Assembly: GCF_003710825.1 (NCBI RefSeq)
Contig: NZ_RHHQ01000013.1
Coordinates: 62,001-126,000, forward strand
Direction of reading: 5' to 3'
Source of the DNA: Brevibacillus fluminis
GTDB lineage: Bacteria > Bacillota > Bacilli > Brevibacillales > Brevibacillaceae
DNA: 64,000 bases
In this document: positions 7,673 to 15,509 of the stretch, one piece after another
Numbering within the stretch: the first letter of the stretch is position 1
Layout of the letters: each line of letters begins with the position of its first letter
Notes under the pieces: model-generated
Seen by the model: the letters and a program-made list of their open reading frames with translations, nothing else
Database searches by the model: none
Told to the model about the DNA's origin: nothing
Position numbers and translations under genes: made by a program

Positions 7673-8230
7673 TTACAGTTGCAGCGCCAATTTCAAATGG
7701 GCTTCGAGGTCGTTTACAAACGCATTGATTCTCGGATTTTTGATCACATCAAAGCATGCGTAGCTCTTCAGCGCCTTCATCCCGAGGAATTTGTGCACGC
7801 GATGCAGATGCGCCAATGCCTCTTCCAAATCAGCCCCTTCAAAGAACTGTGCCGGATCACCGAAGGAGCCTGCCGGAGCATTCCACGTCGTTGAAAGTAA
7901 ATAGCGTTTTCCCGTCAGCAATCCACCTGTCCCATATTGTGCGGCGCCTTTGAAAAATAGGCCGTTAGCGTACACTTCATCCATATATGTCTTCAGTAAG
8001 CCGGGGACGCTGAACCAATAGATTGGCGTTTGATAAATGACGACATCCGCCCACAAAAATTTTTGCTGTTCTTCCTCAATGTCGTAACCATCCTGCACAA
8101 TGGTTGTTTTAACGGCGTGCTTTTCGCCAAGCAATCCTACCATCGAGTCGGTTAACGTTTTGTTCAACTTCCCTTCGGACGATCCGTACTTTTGATGTCC
8201 GTTAATGATCAATATATTTGTCAACTGCAT
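7673..8230 (-). CDS. MdaB-like NAD(P)H quinone oxidoreductase (flavodoxin fold)
   Basis: A 185-aa cytosolic flavoprotein of the NADPH:quinone reductase family related to MdaB/KefF. Supporting motifs are ILIINGHQKYGSSEGKLN at the N-terminus for FMN phosphate binding, YQTPIYWFSVPGLLKTYMDE in the middle, and GK.YLLSTTWNAP. Such enzymes reduce quinones by two electrons and limit redox cycling. AAAGGGG precedes the ATG. It is the first gene of a two-gene operon with the SDR. The promoter region carries a near-palindrome consistent with a redox- or electrophile-sensing repressor. Confidence 0.85.
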   Translation of the reverse strand: MQLTNILIINGHQKYGSSEGKLNKTLTDSMVGLLGEKHAVKTTIVQDGYDIEEEQQKFLWADVVIYQTPIYWFSVPGLLKTYMDEVYANGLFFKGAAQYGTGGLLTGKRYLLSTTWNAPAGSFGDPAQFFEGADLEEALAHLHRVHKFLGMKALKSYACFDVIKNPRINAFVNDLEAHLKLALQL

Positions 8231-8260
8231 CTACCCCTTTGCTGTGTTGCTTACAAAAGT

Positions 8261-8293
8261 ATTATAAATACATAAACTTTACTTTCGGAAGTA
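8261..8293 (-). promoter_or_regulatory. Promoter and candidate operator of the quinone reductase gene
   Basis: TATAAT on the minus strand (8261-8266), with the near-palindrome TACTTTCGGAAGTA (8280-8293) covering the -35 position. TACT-N6-AGTA resembles sites of DUF24/HxlR-type quinone sensors such as YodB, but the match is loose. Confidence 0.4.
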
Positions 8294-8365
8294 GTGATGT
8301 TTTATTCACATAGTTTCCGTTCGTATACTTTTAAGCCAATTCAGTAAAAAAGAATTAGAAAACCT

Positions 8366-8447
8366 GGCTACGCCAAGCTTTTTGGCGGGGCCGCGGTTGC
8401 ACTTATACTGGATAAGAATTTTATAAATTCTTATCTGTACAAAAAAA
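8366..8447 (+). repeat. Dispersed structured repeat, copy 1
   Basis: Hairpin CGCCAA-gcttt-TTGGCG (8371-8387), a GGGGCCGCGG link, then hairpin GATAAGAATTT / AAATTCTTATC (8411-8435) followed by TGTACAAAAAA. Related copies are at 19391-19480 and 56896-56953. Confidence 0.75.
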
Positions 8448-8501
8448 TCCCCTCTCTTCCACAGCGGATATGCCATCCGTTTTCAGAAAAGAAGGGATTT
8501 G
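8441..8501 (-). terminator. Terminator of the BmrCD-type operon
   Basis: AAATCCC...TCTCTT pairs with AAGAAGGGATTT, with an inner CGGAT/ATCCG stem. The minus-strand transcript ends in GGGATTTTTTT, 30 bp past the stop of the 690-aa ABC gene. Confidence 0.75.
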
Positions 8502-8530
8502 GTTATTTAGAAACAGATACCCCACCAGGA

Positions 8531-10603
8531 TTAGACGACCGCTTTGTTAGCCGTCTGCCCCTGCTGGAGCTGATACATTTTATTGTAGACGCCATTTCGC
8601 TCCATCAGCTCTTCATGTGTGCCGCGCTCGACGATTTCTCCGCGAGACAGCACCAGAATTTGGTCCGCGTGCTGGATCGTCGAGAGTCGATGCGCGATGA
8701 TAAACGTCGTCCGTCCGCTGGAAAGCACGTGCAGTGCCTCTTGGATGACCGCTTCCGTCTCGCTGTCGATGCTAGCCGTGGCCTCATCCAATATCAGAAT
8801 AGCCGGATCGGCGGCCAATGCGCGAGCAAAGGAGATAAGCTGACGCTGGCCGGCTGACAGTGTCGCGCCTTTTTCGACGACTTGCTCGTCATAACCTGCT
8901 GCAAGCTTTTCGATGAAGGCGTCGGCTTTTACTGCCTTGGCGACCTCGCGCAGCTTTTCGTCCCCGATGCCCTGATTGTACAGCCTGATATTGAATCCGA
9001 CGCTTCCCGTGAACAAGAACGGGTCCTGCAGTACCAAGCCGATGTGCTCACGCAATGATTTCGGGTCCTGCTCTGCAATATTTTGCCCGTCGATTTCAAT
9101 GCAACCTTTGTTGATTGGATAAAAGCCCAGCAAGAGATTCATCAGCGAGCTTTTTCCCGAGCCCGTATGCCCGACAAGTGCGATTGTTTGGCCCGGTTCA
9201 GCCGTGAACGAAACATTTTTCAGCACATAATCCTGATCGTTGTAGGCGAATGAGACGTTGTCAAAGACGACTTTTCCGCGCGGGCGCTCCATCCGCTCCC
9301 GCTTCTCCTCCGTCTCCGTCGGCGTATCCATGACATCAAACACGCGCTTGGCGGAAATAACAGCCTGCTGCAGCTGTGACAATCGATCCATCACCATATT
9401 GATCGGCTCGAAAAAGCGGCCCATATAATCAACAAACGCGTAGAGAACCCCGAATGAGATCACGTCTGTAAACGACTGTGAGCCGAAATACCAGATAATG
9501 ATGACCAAGGAGAGCTTCCATAAAAAGTCGACCGCCGGACGCAGCATGAACGATTCAAGCCGCATCTCCTTCAATTTTGTTCGGTAATACGTTTCGTTGA
9601 CCTCGGCGAATTCCTTCGCCACATCCTTTTCGCGGCGGAACGCCTGAACGACGCCCATGTTTTGAATCATTTCATTGATCGTCGCATTCATGTCAGCCAG
9701 GCGTGCGCGAATCACCGTGTAGTAACGCGTGCTGATGCGTCGATACGTCAGCACCAGTACAGCTACAACCGGCAACAGCAATGTGCAGAACAACGCCAGC
9801 ATCGGCTGCATGATATAGAGTGCCACCAAAATTCCCAGCAAAAATACGGTATTTTGCACAAAGGTGGCGAGCACGCTCACATACAGCTCGCGTATCGCTT
9901 CCGTATCGTTGGTGACACGGGAAACGAGCGACCCCGTCGGTGTTTTATCGAAATAAGAGACCGGCAGCTTCTGCAGATGCGAAAAAATATCGATCCTAAG
10001 ACGCTGGATAATGCGCTGTGCCGTTGTTTGCAGTGACAGCAGCTGAATGTAGTTCAACCCTGCTGAAAACAGGATCAGCAAGCCATAGCCGACCGTCAAG
10101 TAAATCAGCGGTCCGATATCGTGACCATACAATGCCTTGACATCATCTGCGTTCAGGCGAACTGCCGCCATCTTCGTCGCAGCCCCGCCCGGCTTGGTAA
10201 AGATTACGCGGTACGCGCCGCTTCCTGCCAGCGGGAGAATCTTCGGCGCTCCCCCATCAGGCTGTGGTCCGTCGAGCAAATAATAGGCCGTTTTCTCCGT
10301 AATGATCTGCACCGGCTTCCCGCCCAACTTGATGGCTTTTTGCGGGTCGACCCAATCTTCGCGAACCAAAATATGATTTTGCACCTTCACGCTTTGCAGC
10401 GCTTCTCCCGCGGGGAGTTGCTCGAACTGGTACCAATTTTTCTGGATGCTCAAGATGTGGCTATCGATCGCGATTTTTGCGATAAAAGGGCCTACCAAAT
10501 CGGCGCTCGTCCCCAGCAGCAGCAGTACCAGCGCAATCATGATCCGCTTGCGGAACGGAACGGCATAGCTCACGAGCCTGCGCCATACGCTTTGACCTGT
10601 CAT
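8531..10603 (-). CDS. bmrD: Heterodimeric ABC multidrug exporter subunit, BmrD (YheH) type
   Basis: A 690-aa half-transporter: six-TM exporter domain to about residue 410, then a nucleotide-binding domain with Walker A GHTGSGKSS, signature TLSAGQ and Walker B LILDEATASID carrying the catalytic Glu. Between TM1 and TM2 there is an insertion of about 100 residues (around 50-150), matching the extracellular domain and extra length of Bacillus BmrD. Its partner, 584 aa, overlaps it by 4 bp. The signature is LSAGQ rather than LSGGQ, as expected of asymmetric exporters. Substrates are likely lipophilic drugs, by family. Confidence 0.9.
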   Translation of the reverse strand: MTGQSVWRRLVSYAVPFRKRIMIALVLLLLGTSADLVGPFIAKIAIDSHILSIQKNWYQFEQLPAGEALQSVKVQNHILVREDWVDPQKAIKLGGKPVQIITEKTAYYLLDGPQPDGGAPKILPLAGSGAYRVIFTKPGGAATKMAAVRLNADDVKALYGHDIGPLIYLTVGYGLLILFSAGLNYIQLLSLQTTAQRIIQRLRIDIFSHLQKLPVSYFDKTPTGSLVSRVTNDTEAIRELYVSVLATFVQNTVFLLGILVALYIMQPMLALFCTLLLPVVAVLVLTYRRISTRYYTVIRARLADMNATINEMIQNMGVVQAFRREKDVAKEFAEVNETYYRTKLKEMRLESFMLRPAVDFLWKLSLVIIIWYFGSQSFTDVISFGVLYAFVDYMGRFFEPINMVMDRLSQLQQAVISAKRVFDVMDTPTETEEKRERMERPRGKVVFDNVSFAYNDQDYVLKNVSFTAEPGQTIALVGHTGSGKSSLMNLLLGFYPINKGCIEIDGQNIAEQDPKSLREHIGLVLQDPFLFTGSVGFNIRLYNQGIGDEKLREVAKAVKADAFIEKLAAGYDEQVVEKGATLSAGQRQLISFARALAADPAILILDEATASIDSETEAVIQEALHVLSSGRTTFIIAHRLSTIQHADQILVLSRGEIVERGTHEELMERNGVYNKMYQLQQGQTANKAVV

Positions 10604-12354
10604 GCGCTCTCCTCTCCTTCCACCTGCTCCTCCATTTGCTGGCGGCGATATTGCTCAGCATACCAGCCGTCTTGGGCCATCAGCTGTTCATGCGTGCCTC
10701 TCTCCACGATCCGCCCTTCATCCAGCACGATAATTTCTTGTGCATGCTGTACGGCAGACAGCCGATGCGCGGTGATGATTGTCGTTTTTCCGGCTCGCTC
10801 AGCGCGCAGATGATCGAGAATTTTTTCTTCCGTACGCGCATCCACCGCAGAGAGCGAATCGTCCAAAATCAATACTTCCGCATCCGGCAAAAGCGCACGG
10901 GCGATCGAAATCCGTTGCTTTTGTCCGCCAGAGAGCATCACGCCCTTCTCGCCCACCATCGTTTGCAGGCCGGACGGAAACCGCTCGATGTCTCGCAGCA
11001 TCTCAGCCTGACTCAACGCATGTTTGATTTCATCCTCTGTCGCCTCCGGTTTGCCGAAAGCCACGTTTTCTTTGATCGTCCGCGAAAAAAGCAGGTGCTC
11101 CTGCGGAACATAGGCAATCTTTTGGCGGAGCGCCTCAAATGAAATCTCTTCAACCGGCATCCCGCTCATAAAAACGGCGTTTTCCTTAAGCGGGAATTGG
11201 TGTAGGAGAACGCGACACAGCGTGGATTTCCCGCTGCCTGTGCGCCCTACGATGCCGAGCGTGTCTCCCTTTGCCAACCGGAAGCTGATGTCGGTCAATG
11301 CCGCTTTTTCCATGTCGGGATAGGCAAAAGTCAGTCCGTCGAGGCGGATTTCCCCCGGTGGCACGTGTGCGACGGCATCTTTTGCTTCCGCTACGTCTGG
11401 CTGCTGCGCAAACAGCTCCTCCAGACGACTGAGCGAAGCGCTCCCCCGCTGCAAAATGTTCATCAGCCAGCCAAACGCAAACATCGGCCAAATCAAAAGC
11501 CCCAAATATAAATTGAATGCAACCAAATCGCCCAATGAAATTTGGCTGTAGATGACCAGGAGCGAGCCGAAACCAAGTCCGATGAGGAAGCTGAAGCCGA
11601 TGATGATGTTGATGGTCGGCTCAAACAGCGCATCGATCCGCGCCACATTGATGTTTTTCTTCAAGGTGTCCTCGCTCACACGCTGAAACGCTTCTACGTC
11701 AGCCTGCTCCTGCACAAAGGAGCGCAGTACACGGACGCCGGACACCGATTCCTGCACATGGTCGTTCATTTTGCCGAAAGCTTCTTGCGACAAGTAAAAG
11801 CGCTCGTGCAAGAGCCTGCCATAATAAGCGGTCGACCAAGCCAAAAATGGCATCGGCAAAAGCGACGCGAGCGTCAGCTTCCAATCAATCGTGAAAATCA
11901 TGACGCCGAGCGTCAGCAGTGTCATCATCAGCGAATCGACCAGCGTCAAAACGCCCATCCCAGCAGTCACCTCGATCGCCGGGATGTCATTCGTGGCGAT
12001 CGCCATCAGATCACCGGTCCGTCTGCGGTGAAAAAACGACGGTGTCATCCGCGTCAAGTGGCCAAACAGCCGATCACGCAGCGTCCTTTCCAAAAGCAGC
12101 GACCCGCCGTACAAAAAGTGGCGCCAGCCGATGCGCATCAAATACAGCATGAGCCCGATCCCGATCAACAGCAAGATCACCTGTGTCAATGAGCTCGAGG
12201 TTAGCGTTTCATTGCGGATCGAGTCAACCACCTCGCCGATCAAGCGCGGTGGCCACAGCATCAATACATCTACCCCTAAAATTAAAAGAACGCCGATCAC
12301 ATACCGTTTGGCATGACGGCGAAAAAACCAGGCCAACCGCTGCAACGTTTGCAA
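10600..12354 (-). CDS. bmrC: Heterodimeric ABC multidrug exporter subunit, BmrC (YheI) type
   Basis: A 584-aa half-transporter with six TM segments in residues 15-300, Walker A GRTGSGKST, signature LSGGQKQR and Walker B LILDDSLSAVD. The catalytic Glu after Walker B is Asp, the degenerate site found in BmrC. It starts with TTG at 12354, preceded by AAGGAGAGGG; no in-frame ATG is well placed. Its stop overlaps the start of the 690-aa partner (ATGA). A sigma-A promoter, a hairpin and a 15-codon ORF lie in the 150-bp leader. In B. subtilis, bmrCD is induced by ribosome-targeting drugs through leader attenuation; the same is possible here. Confidence 0.9.
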   Translation of the reverse strand: MQTLQRLAWFFRRHAKRYVIGVLLILGVDVLMLWPPRLIGEVVDSIRNETLTSSSLTQVILLLIGIGLMLYLMRIGWRHFLYGGSLLLERTLRDRLFGHLTRMTPSFFHRRRTGDLMAIATNDIPAIEVTAGMGVLTLVDSLMMTLLTLGVMIFTIDWKLTLASLLPMPFLAWSTAYYGRLLHERFYLSQEAFGKMNDHVQESVSGVRVLRSFVQEQADVEAFQRVSEDTLKKNINVARIDALFEPTINIIIGFSFLIGLGFGSLLVIYSQISLGDLVAFNLYLGLLIWPMFAFGWLMNILQRGSASLSRLEELFAQQPDVAEAKDAVAHVPPGEIRLDGLTFAYPDMEKAALTDISFRLAKGDTLGIVGRTGSGKSTLCRVLLHQFPLKENAVFMSGMPVEEISFEALRQKIAYVPQEHLLFSRTIKENVAFGKPEATEDEIKHALSQAEMLRDIERFPSGLQTMVGEKGVMLSGGQKQRISIARALLPDAEVLILDDSLSAVDARTEEKILDHLRAERAGKTTIITAHRLSAVQHAQEIIVLDEGRIVERGTHEQLMAQDGWYAEQYRRQQMEEQVEGEESA

Positions 12355-12373
12355 ATTACCCTCTCCTTGCCAC

Positions 12374-12421
12374 TTAACGTCTCATTCGTTTATCCGAACC
12401 ATTCCGACTCGGCAACCACAT
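12374..12421 (-). CDS. Possible 15-aa leader peptide of the bmrCD-type operon
   Basis: ATG at 12421 to TAA at 12374 encodes MWLPSRNGSDKRMRR. The upstream GGGATGGAG is a weak or too-close ribosome binding site. The ORF ends 20 bp before the TTG of bmrC. Its C-terminus holds an Arg-Met-Arg (+x+) motif of the kind at which macrolides arrest ribosomes. It is a short ORF in a leader; chance occurrence cannot be excluded. Confidence 0.35.
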   Translation of the reverse strand: MWLPSRNGSDKRMRR

Positions 12422-12443
12422 CACTCCATCCCAATCGGTTGCC

Positions 12444-12483
12444 GAATAGAAAAGGGTTGCGTTTCTATCCGCAGCCCTTTTTG
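12444..12483 (-). terminator. Hairpin in the bmrC leader or GNAT terminator
   Basis: AAAAGGGTTGCG (12450-12461) pairs with CGCAGCCCTTTT (12470-12481). On the minus strand it ends CCCTTTTCTATT. It lies between a promoter at 12514-12542 and bmrC, so it could end GNAT transcripts or act as an attenuator. A second stem, GGCAACC/GGTTGCC, follows at 12409-12443. Confidence 0.6.
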
Positions 12484-12513
12484 AGTACGTACGTTCGGTT
12501 CGCTGACTTTTCT

Positions 12514-12542
12514 ATCGTAAGTTAACGAAATTTTCCTGTCAA
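12514..12542 (-). promoter_or_regulatory. Sigma-A promoter of the bmrCD-type operon
   Basis: TTGACA (12537-12542), 17-bp spacer, TACGAT (12514-12519) on the minus strand. The -35 contains the TGA stop of the GNAT gene. Confidence 0.75.
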
Positions 12543-13114
12543 TCCAAATTTTTCGCATAATTTTGCTGCCATTCCTCCGCCACCAAGCTATATACGACAT
12601 GGTCGACGTAACGTCCGTTCAAGTATTCGTTTTGACGCAAGATACCATCCTGATGGAAGCCCAGCCGCTCAGGAATCGCCCTGCTCCTCGTATTTTCCGT
12701 TGCCGCATGAATCTCCAGCTTGTTGAGCTGCCAGACACCGAAAATGTATTCTCTCATATAAGCAATGACGGCGGACGTCATCAATCCTTTGCCTTGAAAA
12801 GATTCGGCAAGCCAATAGCCCATCGTCGTCTTGCCATTATGCCAATCGATGCGATGGACGCCCAACGTGCCAGCCAGCCTTCCTTTATACCATATACCAA
12901 AATGAATCCCTTGATTCCGCGCTTTTTGTTCCAACATAAGCGTGATGAACTCGACCGTGTCCTCGACAGCTTTGGTGTCATTCACCCATGGCAACCACTC
13001 GCGCAGGTGTATGCGATTGCTGTCGATCGCCGTAAACATCTCGACCGCATCCTCCACCAACAATGGCTTGAGACAAGCATGCTCAAACAAAGGTATTTCT
13101 CTCACTGTGTGCAC
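12539..13114 (-). CDS. GNAT acetyltransferase, RimJ/RimL (YdaF) type
   Basis: A 191-aa N-acetyltransferase. Signs of the family are HLREWLPWVND near residue 36, GYWLAESFQGKGLMTSA for acetyl-CoA binding, and NTRSRAIPERLGF. Close relatives acetylate ribosomal protein N-termini or other small amines; the substrate here is unknown. The frame opens with GTG at 13114, but AGAGGG sits too close to it. A second GTG three codons later, at 13105, has better spacing and may be the true start. It stands alone between two terminator-like hairpins. Confidence 0.82.
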   Translation of the reverse strand: MHTVREIPLFEHACLKPLLVEDAVEMFTAIDSNRIHLREWLPWVNDTKAVEDTVEFITLMLEQKARNQGIHFGIWYKGRLAGTLGVHRIDWHNGKTTMGYWLAESFQGKGLMTSAVIAYMREYIFGVWQLNKLEIHAATENTRSRAIPERLGFHQDGILRQNEYLNGRYVDHVVYSLVAEEWQQNYAKNLD

Positions 13115-13134
13115 ACCCTCTTTATTTCGGATGG

Positions 13135-13171
13135 AAAAAACCGCCTTTTTCCGTTATGGATGAAGGCGGTT
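13135..13171 (-). terminator. Terminator of the mtnKA operon
   Basis: AACCGCCTT (13139-13147) pairs with AAGGCGGTT (13163-13171). Minus-strand transcripts end GGCGGTTTTTTCC, 20 bp past mtnA. Confidence 0.85.
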
Positions 13172-13190
13172 CGTGTTTGACTTGCTACTC

Positions 13191-14231
13191 TTATTTTTTG
13201 CTGTTGCCGATCTCTTCCGGCTTGTAAATACCATTCTCCGTTACAATCGCCGTGATATAGCTTGCAGGAGTGATATCGAATGCAGGGTTGTAAACCTTGA
13301 TCCCGGTTGGTGCAACTTGTTTGCCCAAGCCGTGGGTGATCTCTTCAGCCGGACGCTCCTCGATCGGAATCTCTGCGCCAGTCGGCGTATTCAAGTCGAT
13401 CGAAGACAGCGGCGCCGCGACATAAAACGGGATGTTATGTGCTTTTGCCAAAACCGCTACGCTATAGGTACCGATTTTGTTCGCGACATCGCCGTTGGCA
13501 GCCACGCGGTCTGTTCCCACGATCACGGCCTGCACTTTCCCTTGCGACATGACCATGCCAGCCATGTTGTCGCAGATCAGCGTTACATCCACGCCAGCCT
13601 TTTGCAGCTCAAGCGCGGTCAGGCGCGCCCCTTGCAACACCGGACGGGTTTCATCCGCATACACTTTCAAATTCCAGCCGCGCTGCTTTGCCAAGTAAAA
13701 CGGTGCCGTTGCGGTTCCGTACGCTGCCGTAGCCAATGCGCCCGGATTGCAGTGGGTCAAAACGCCGATGCCGTCCTCGAGTAGCGTCAACAGGTTTTCC
13801 CCGATCTGCTTGCACACCGCTTCGTCTTCACGCTGGATTTCCAACGCTTCTTCCAGAACTGCCGCTTTTACTTCCTCCGGCGCTTTTCCCGCTTCGCGCG
13901 CTACACGTTCTTTGATCCGATCGAGCGCCCAGAAAAGATTGACCGCTGTCGGACGGGACGTCGCCAAATAATCGGCATGCTCGGTCGCTTCCGCCTGGAT
14001 TGCTTCATAGCTTGCCGCTTCGCTGCCGCGAATGCCCAGGTACACGCCGTATGCCGCTGCCATGCCGATTGCAGGCGCGCCGCGAACTTGCAGATGGCGA
14101 ATTGCATCCCATACTTCCTTGATTTTGGTCAGTTCCAGATAGATCGTCTCCACTGGCAACCGTGTCTGGTCGAGCAGATATAAACGATCGTCAGCCCACT
14201 TCAGCGGGACCAACTGTTCCGATAACGTCAT
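13191..14231 (-). CDS. mtnA: S-methyl-5-thioribose-1-phosphate isomerase
   Basis: Converts 5-methylthioribose-1-phosphate to methylthioribulose-1-phosphate in methionine salvage. The 346-aa protein has the catalytic Cys161 in THCNPGA and Asp241 in GTDRVAANGD, with HLQVRGAPAIG near residue 47, all hallmarks of MtnA (eIF2B-alpha-like fold). CAGGAGG precedes the ATG. It is the last gene of the operon DUF1722-mtnK-mtnA, 33 bp after mtnK, and ends at a strong terminator. Confidence 0.96.
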   Translation of the reverse strand: MTLSEQLVPLKWADDRLYLLDQTRLPVETIYLELTKIKEVWDAIRHLQVRGAPAIGMAAAYGVYLGIRGSEAASYEAIQAEATEHADYLATSRPTAVNLFWALDRIKERVAREAGKAPEEVKAAVLEEALEIQREDEAVCKQIGENLLTLLEDGIGVLTHCNPGALATAAYGTATAPFYLAKQRGWNLKVYADETRPVLQGARLTALELQKAGVDVTLICDNMAGMVMSQGKVQAVIVGTDRVAANGDVANKIGTYSVAVLAKAHNIPFYVAAPLSSIDLNTPTGAEIPIEERPAEEITHGLGKQVAPTGIKVYNPAFDITPASYITAIVTENGIYKPEEIGNSKK

Positions 14232-14264
14232 GTTTACAGCCTCCTGATTGATTCTTGTTGTCGG

Positions 14265-15479
14265 TTAGCTATGCACCAAGCCCACCGTCTTGTTTACGAT
14301 CGCCGTGATGTCTGTCGCTTCTGCCACTTGGGTGCGCTCCAAAATCAGCGCTTGCCCAATCGCCAACGCCAGTCGTTCTGCTTCCGCACGCACCTCATCC
14401 GATTCGATTGTGTTCAGATCGGCGACGCCAGCCAGCCCGATCACGCGGCGGAGCATTTTGCAGCCCGCATAGCCGACTGCATCCTGCAGTACATTTTTGA
14501 CATAGTCTTGCCAAAAGCCTTCCACGTGCGCGCTTCGTTCCTTCGCCTGCTTGTGCCACAATTGAACGAATTGCGAAACGAATTCGCTCCAAACGTCCTC
14601 AACGGTTTCGAGCAAATAAGCACGATAGCTTTCGCGTTCCTCATCATTCTTGGCCAAACCGTGCTGCGCTGCGTAATTGAGTAGCAAGTTGGCAAACACG
14701 GCACCGATGTCAAAGCCGAGCGGACCGTAGTAAGCAAACTCCGGATCGATGACCTTTGTGCTAGTTTCCGTTACAAAAATACTACCTGTATGCAGGTCGC
14801 CATGCAACAGCGCTTCTGCGCGTGTGAGGAAACCGTATTTCAATTTAGCGATTTCGCGCTTCAGCGGCGCATTGTGCCAAATGTCTTCGACCTCTGGACG
14901 GATCAGCGGATTGAAGTTGTTTGTCGACGCATCCTCGTATGGATCGGTGAATACCAAATCCTCTGTAATTTTGCACAGCTCCGGATTGATGAACGAACCG
15001 ACGAGCGCTTTCTTCTCATACGGATGTGCACCGATATCGGATGTGTAAAAGAGCGTGTGGGCCAGGAATCGGCCGATGTGCTTAGCAAAGAGCGGATAGC
15101 GATTTTTGGCGATCAAGCCTTTGCGCATGATGATATGGTCGCTCAAATCTTCCATAACAGTCAGCGCAAGCTCCGCATCATAATGATACACGTGCGGGAC
15201 AAGTTCCGGTACAAGTTTATACTGAATTTGCAGGGCTTCCGCCTCGATACGGGCCCGATCCAGTGTAAGCGGCCACGATTCCCCGACGACGCGGGCGTAC
15301 GGCAAGGCCTGTTTGACGATTACGCTTTTGCCGCCTTCCTCATCACGAATGTGAAAAACCAGATTCAAATTGCCGTCCCCGATTTCATGGCTGGCGAGCG
15401 TTGCGCCAGTAGCAAAAAGATTCGGGAGATTGCGAACATATTCAACTGCCTCTTGTTCGGTTAATGCACGGTATGCCAT
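14265..15479 (-). CDS. mtnK: 5-methylthioribose kinase
   Basis: Phosphorylates methylthioribose, the first committed step of the Bacillus-type methionine salvage route. The 404-aa protein has a choline-kinase-like fold: EIGDGNLNLVFHI glycine loop, VIVKQALPY Lys region, LLHGDLHTGSI catalytic loop and VIDPEFAYYGP metal-binding segment. The ATG at 15479 has GAGGAGG at good spacing; the longer frame from 15503 lacks a ribosome site. It lies between DUF1722 and mtnA under an S-box. Confidence 0.96.
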   Translation of the reverse strand: MAYRALTEQEAVEYVRNLPNLFATGATLASHEIGDGNLNLVFHIRDEEGGKSVIVKQALPYARVVGESWPLTLDRARIEAEALQIQYKLVPELVPHVYHYDAELALTVMEDLSDHIIMRKGLIAKNRYPLFAKHIGRFLAHTLFYTSDIGAHPYEKKALVGSFINPELCKITEDLVFTDPYEDASTNNFNPLIRPEVEDIWHNAPLKREIAKLKYGFLTRAEALLHGDLHTGSIFVTETSTKVIDPEFAYYGPLGFDIGAVFANLLLNYAAQHGLAKNDEERESYRAYLLETVEDVWSEFVSQFVQLWHKQAKERSAHVEGFWQDYVKNVLQDAVGYAGCKMLRRVIGLAGVADLNTIESDEVRAEAERLALAIGQALILERTQVAEATDITAIVNKTVGLVHS

Positions 15480-15509
15480 TTGTAATGTCCTCCTCGCAGT
15501 CACTTGAAA

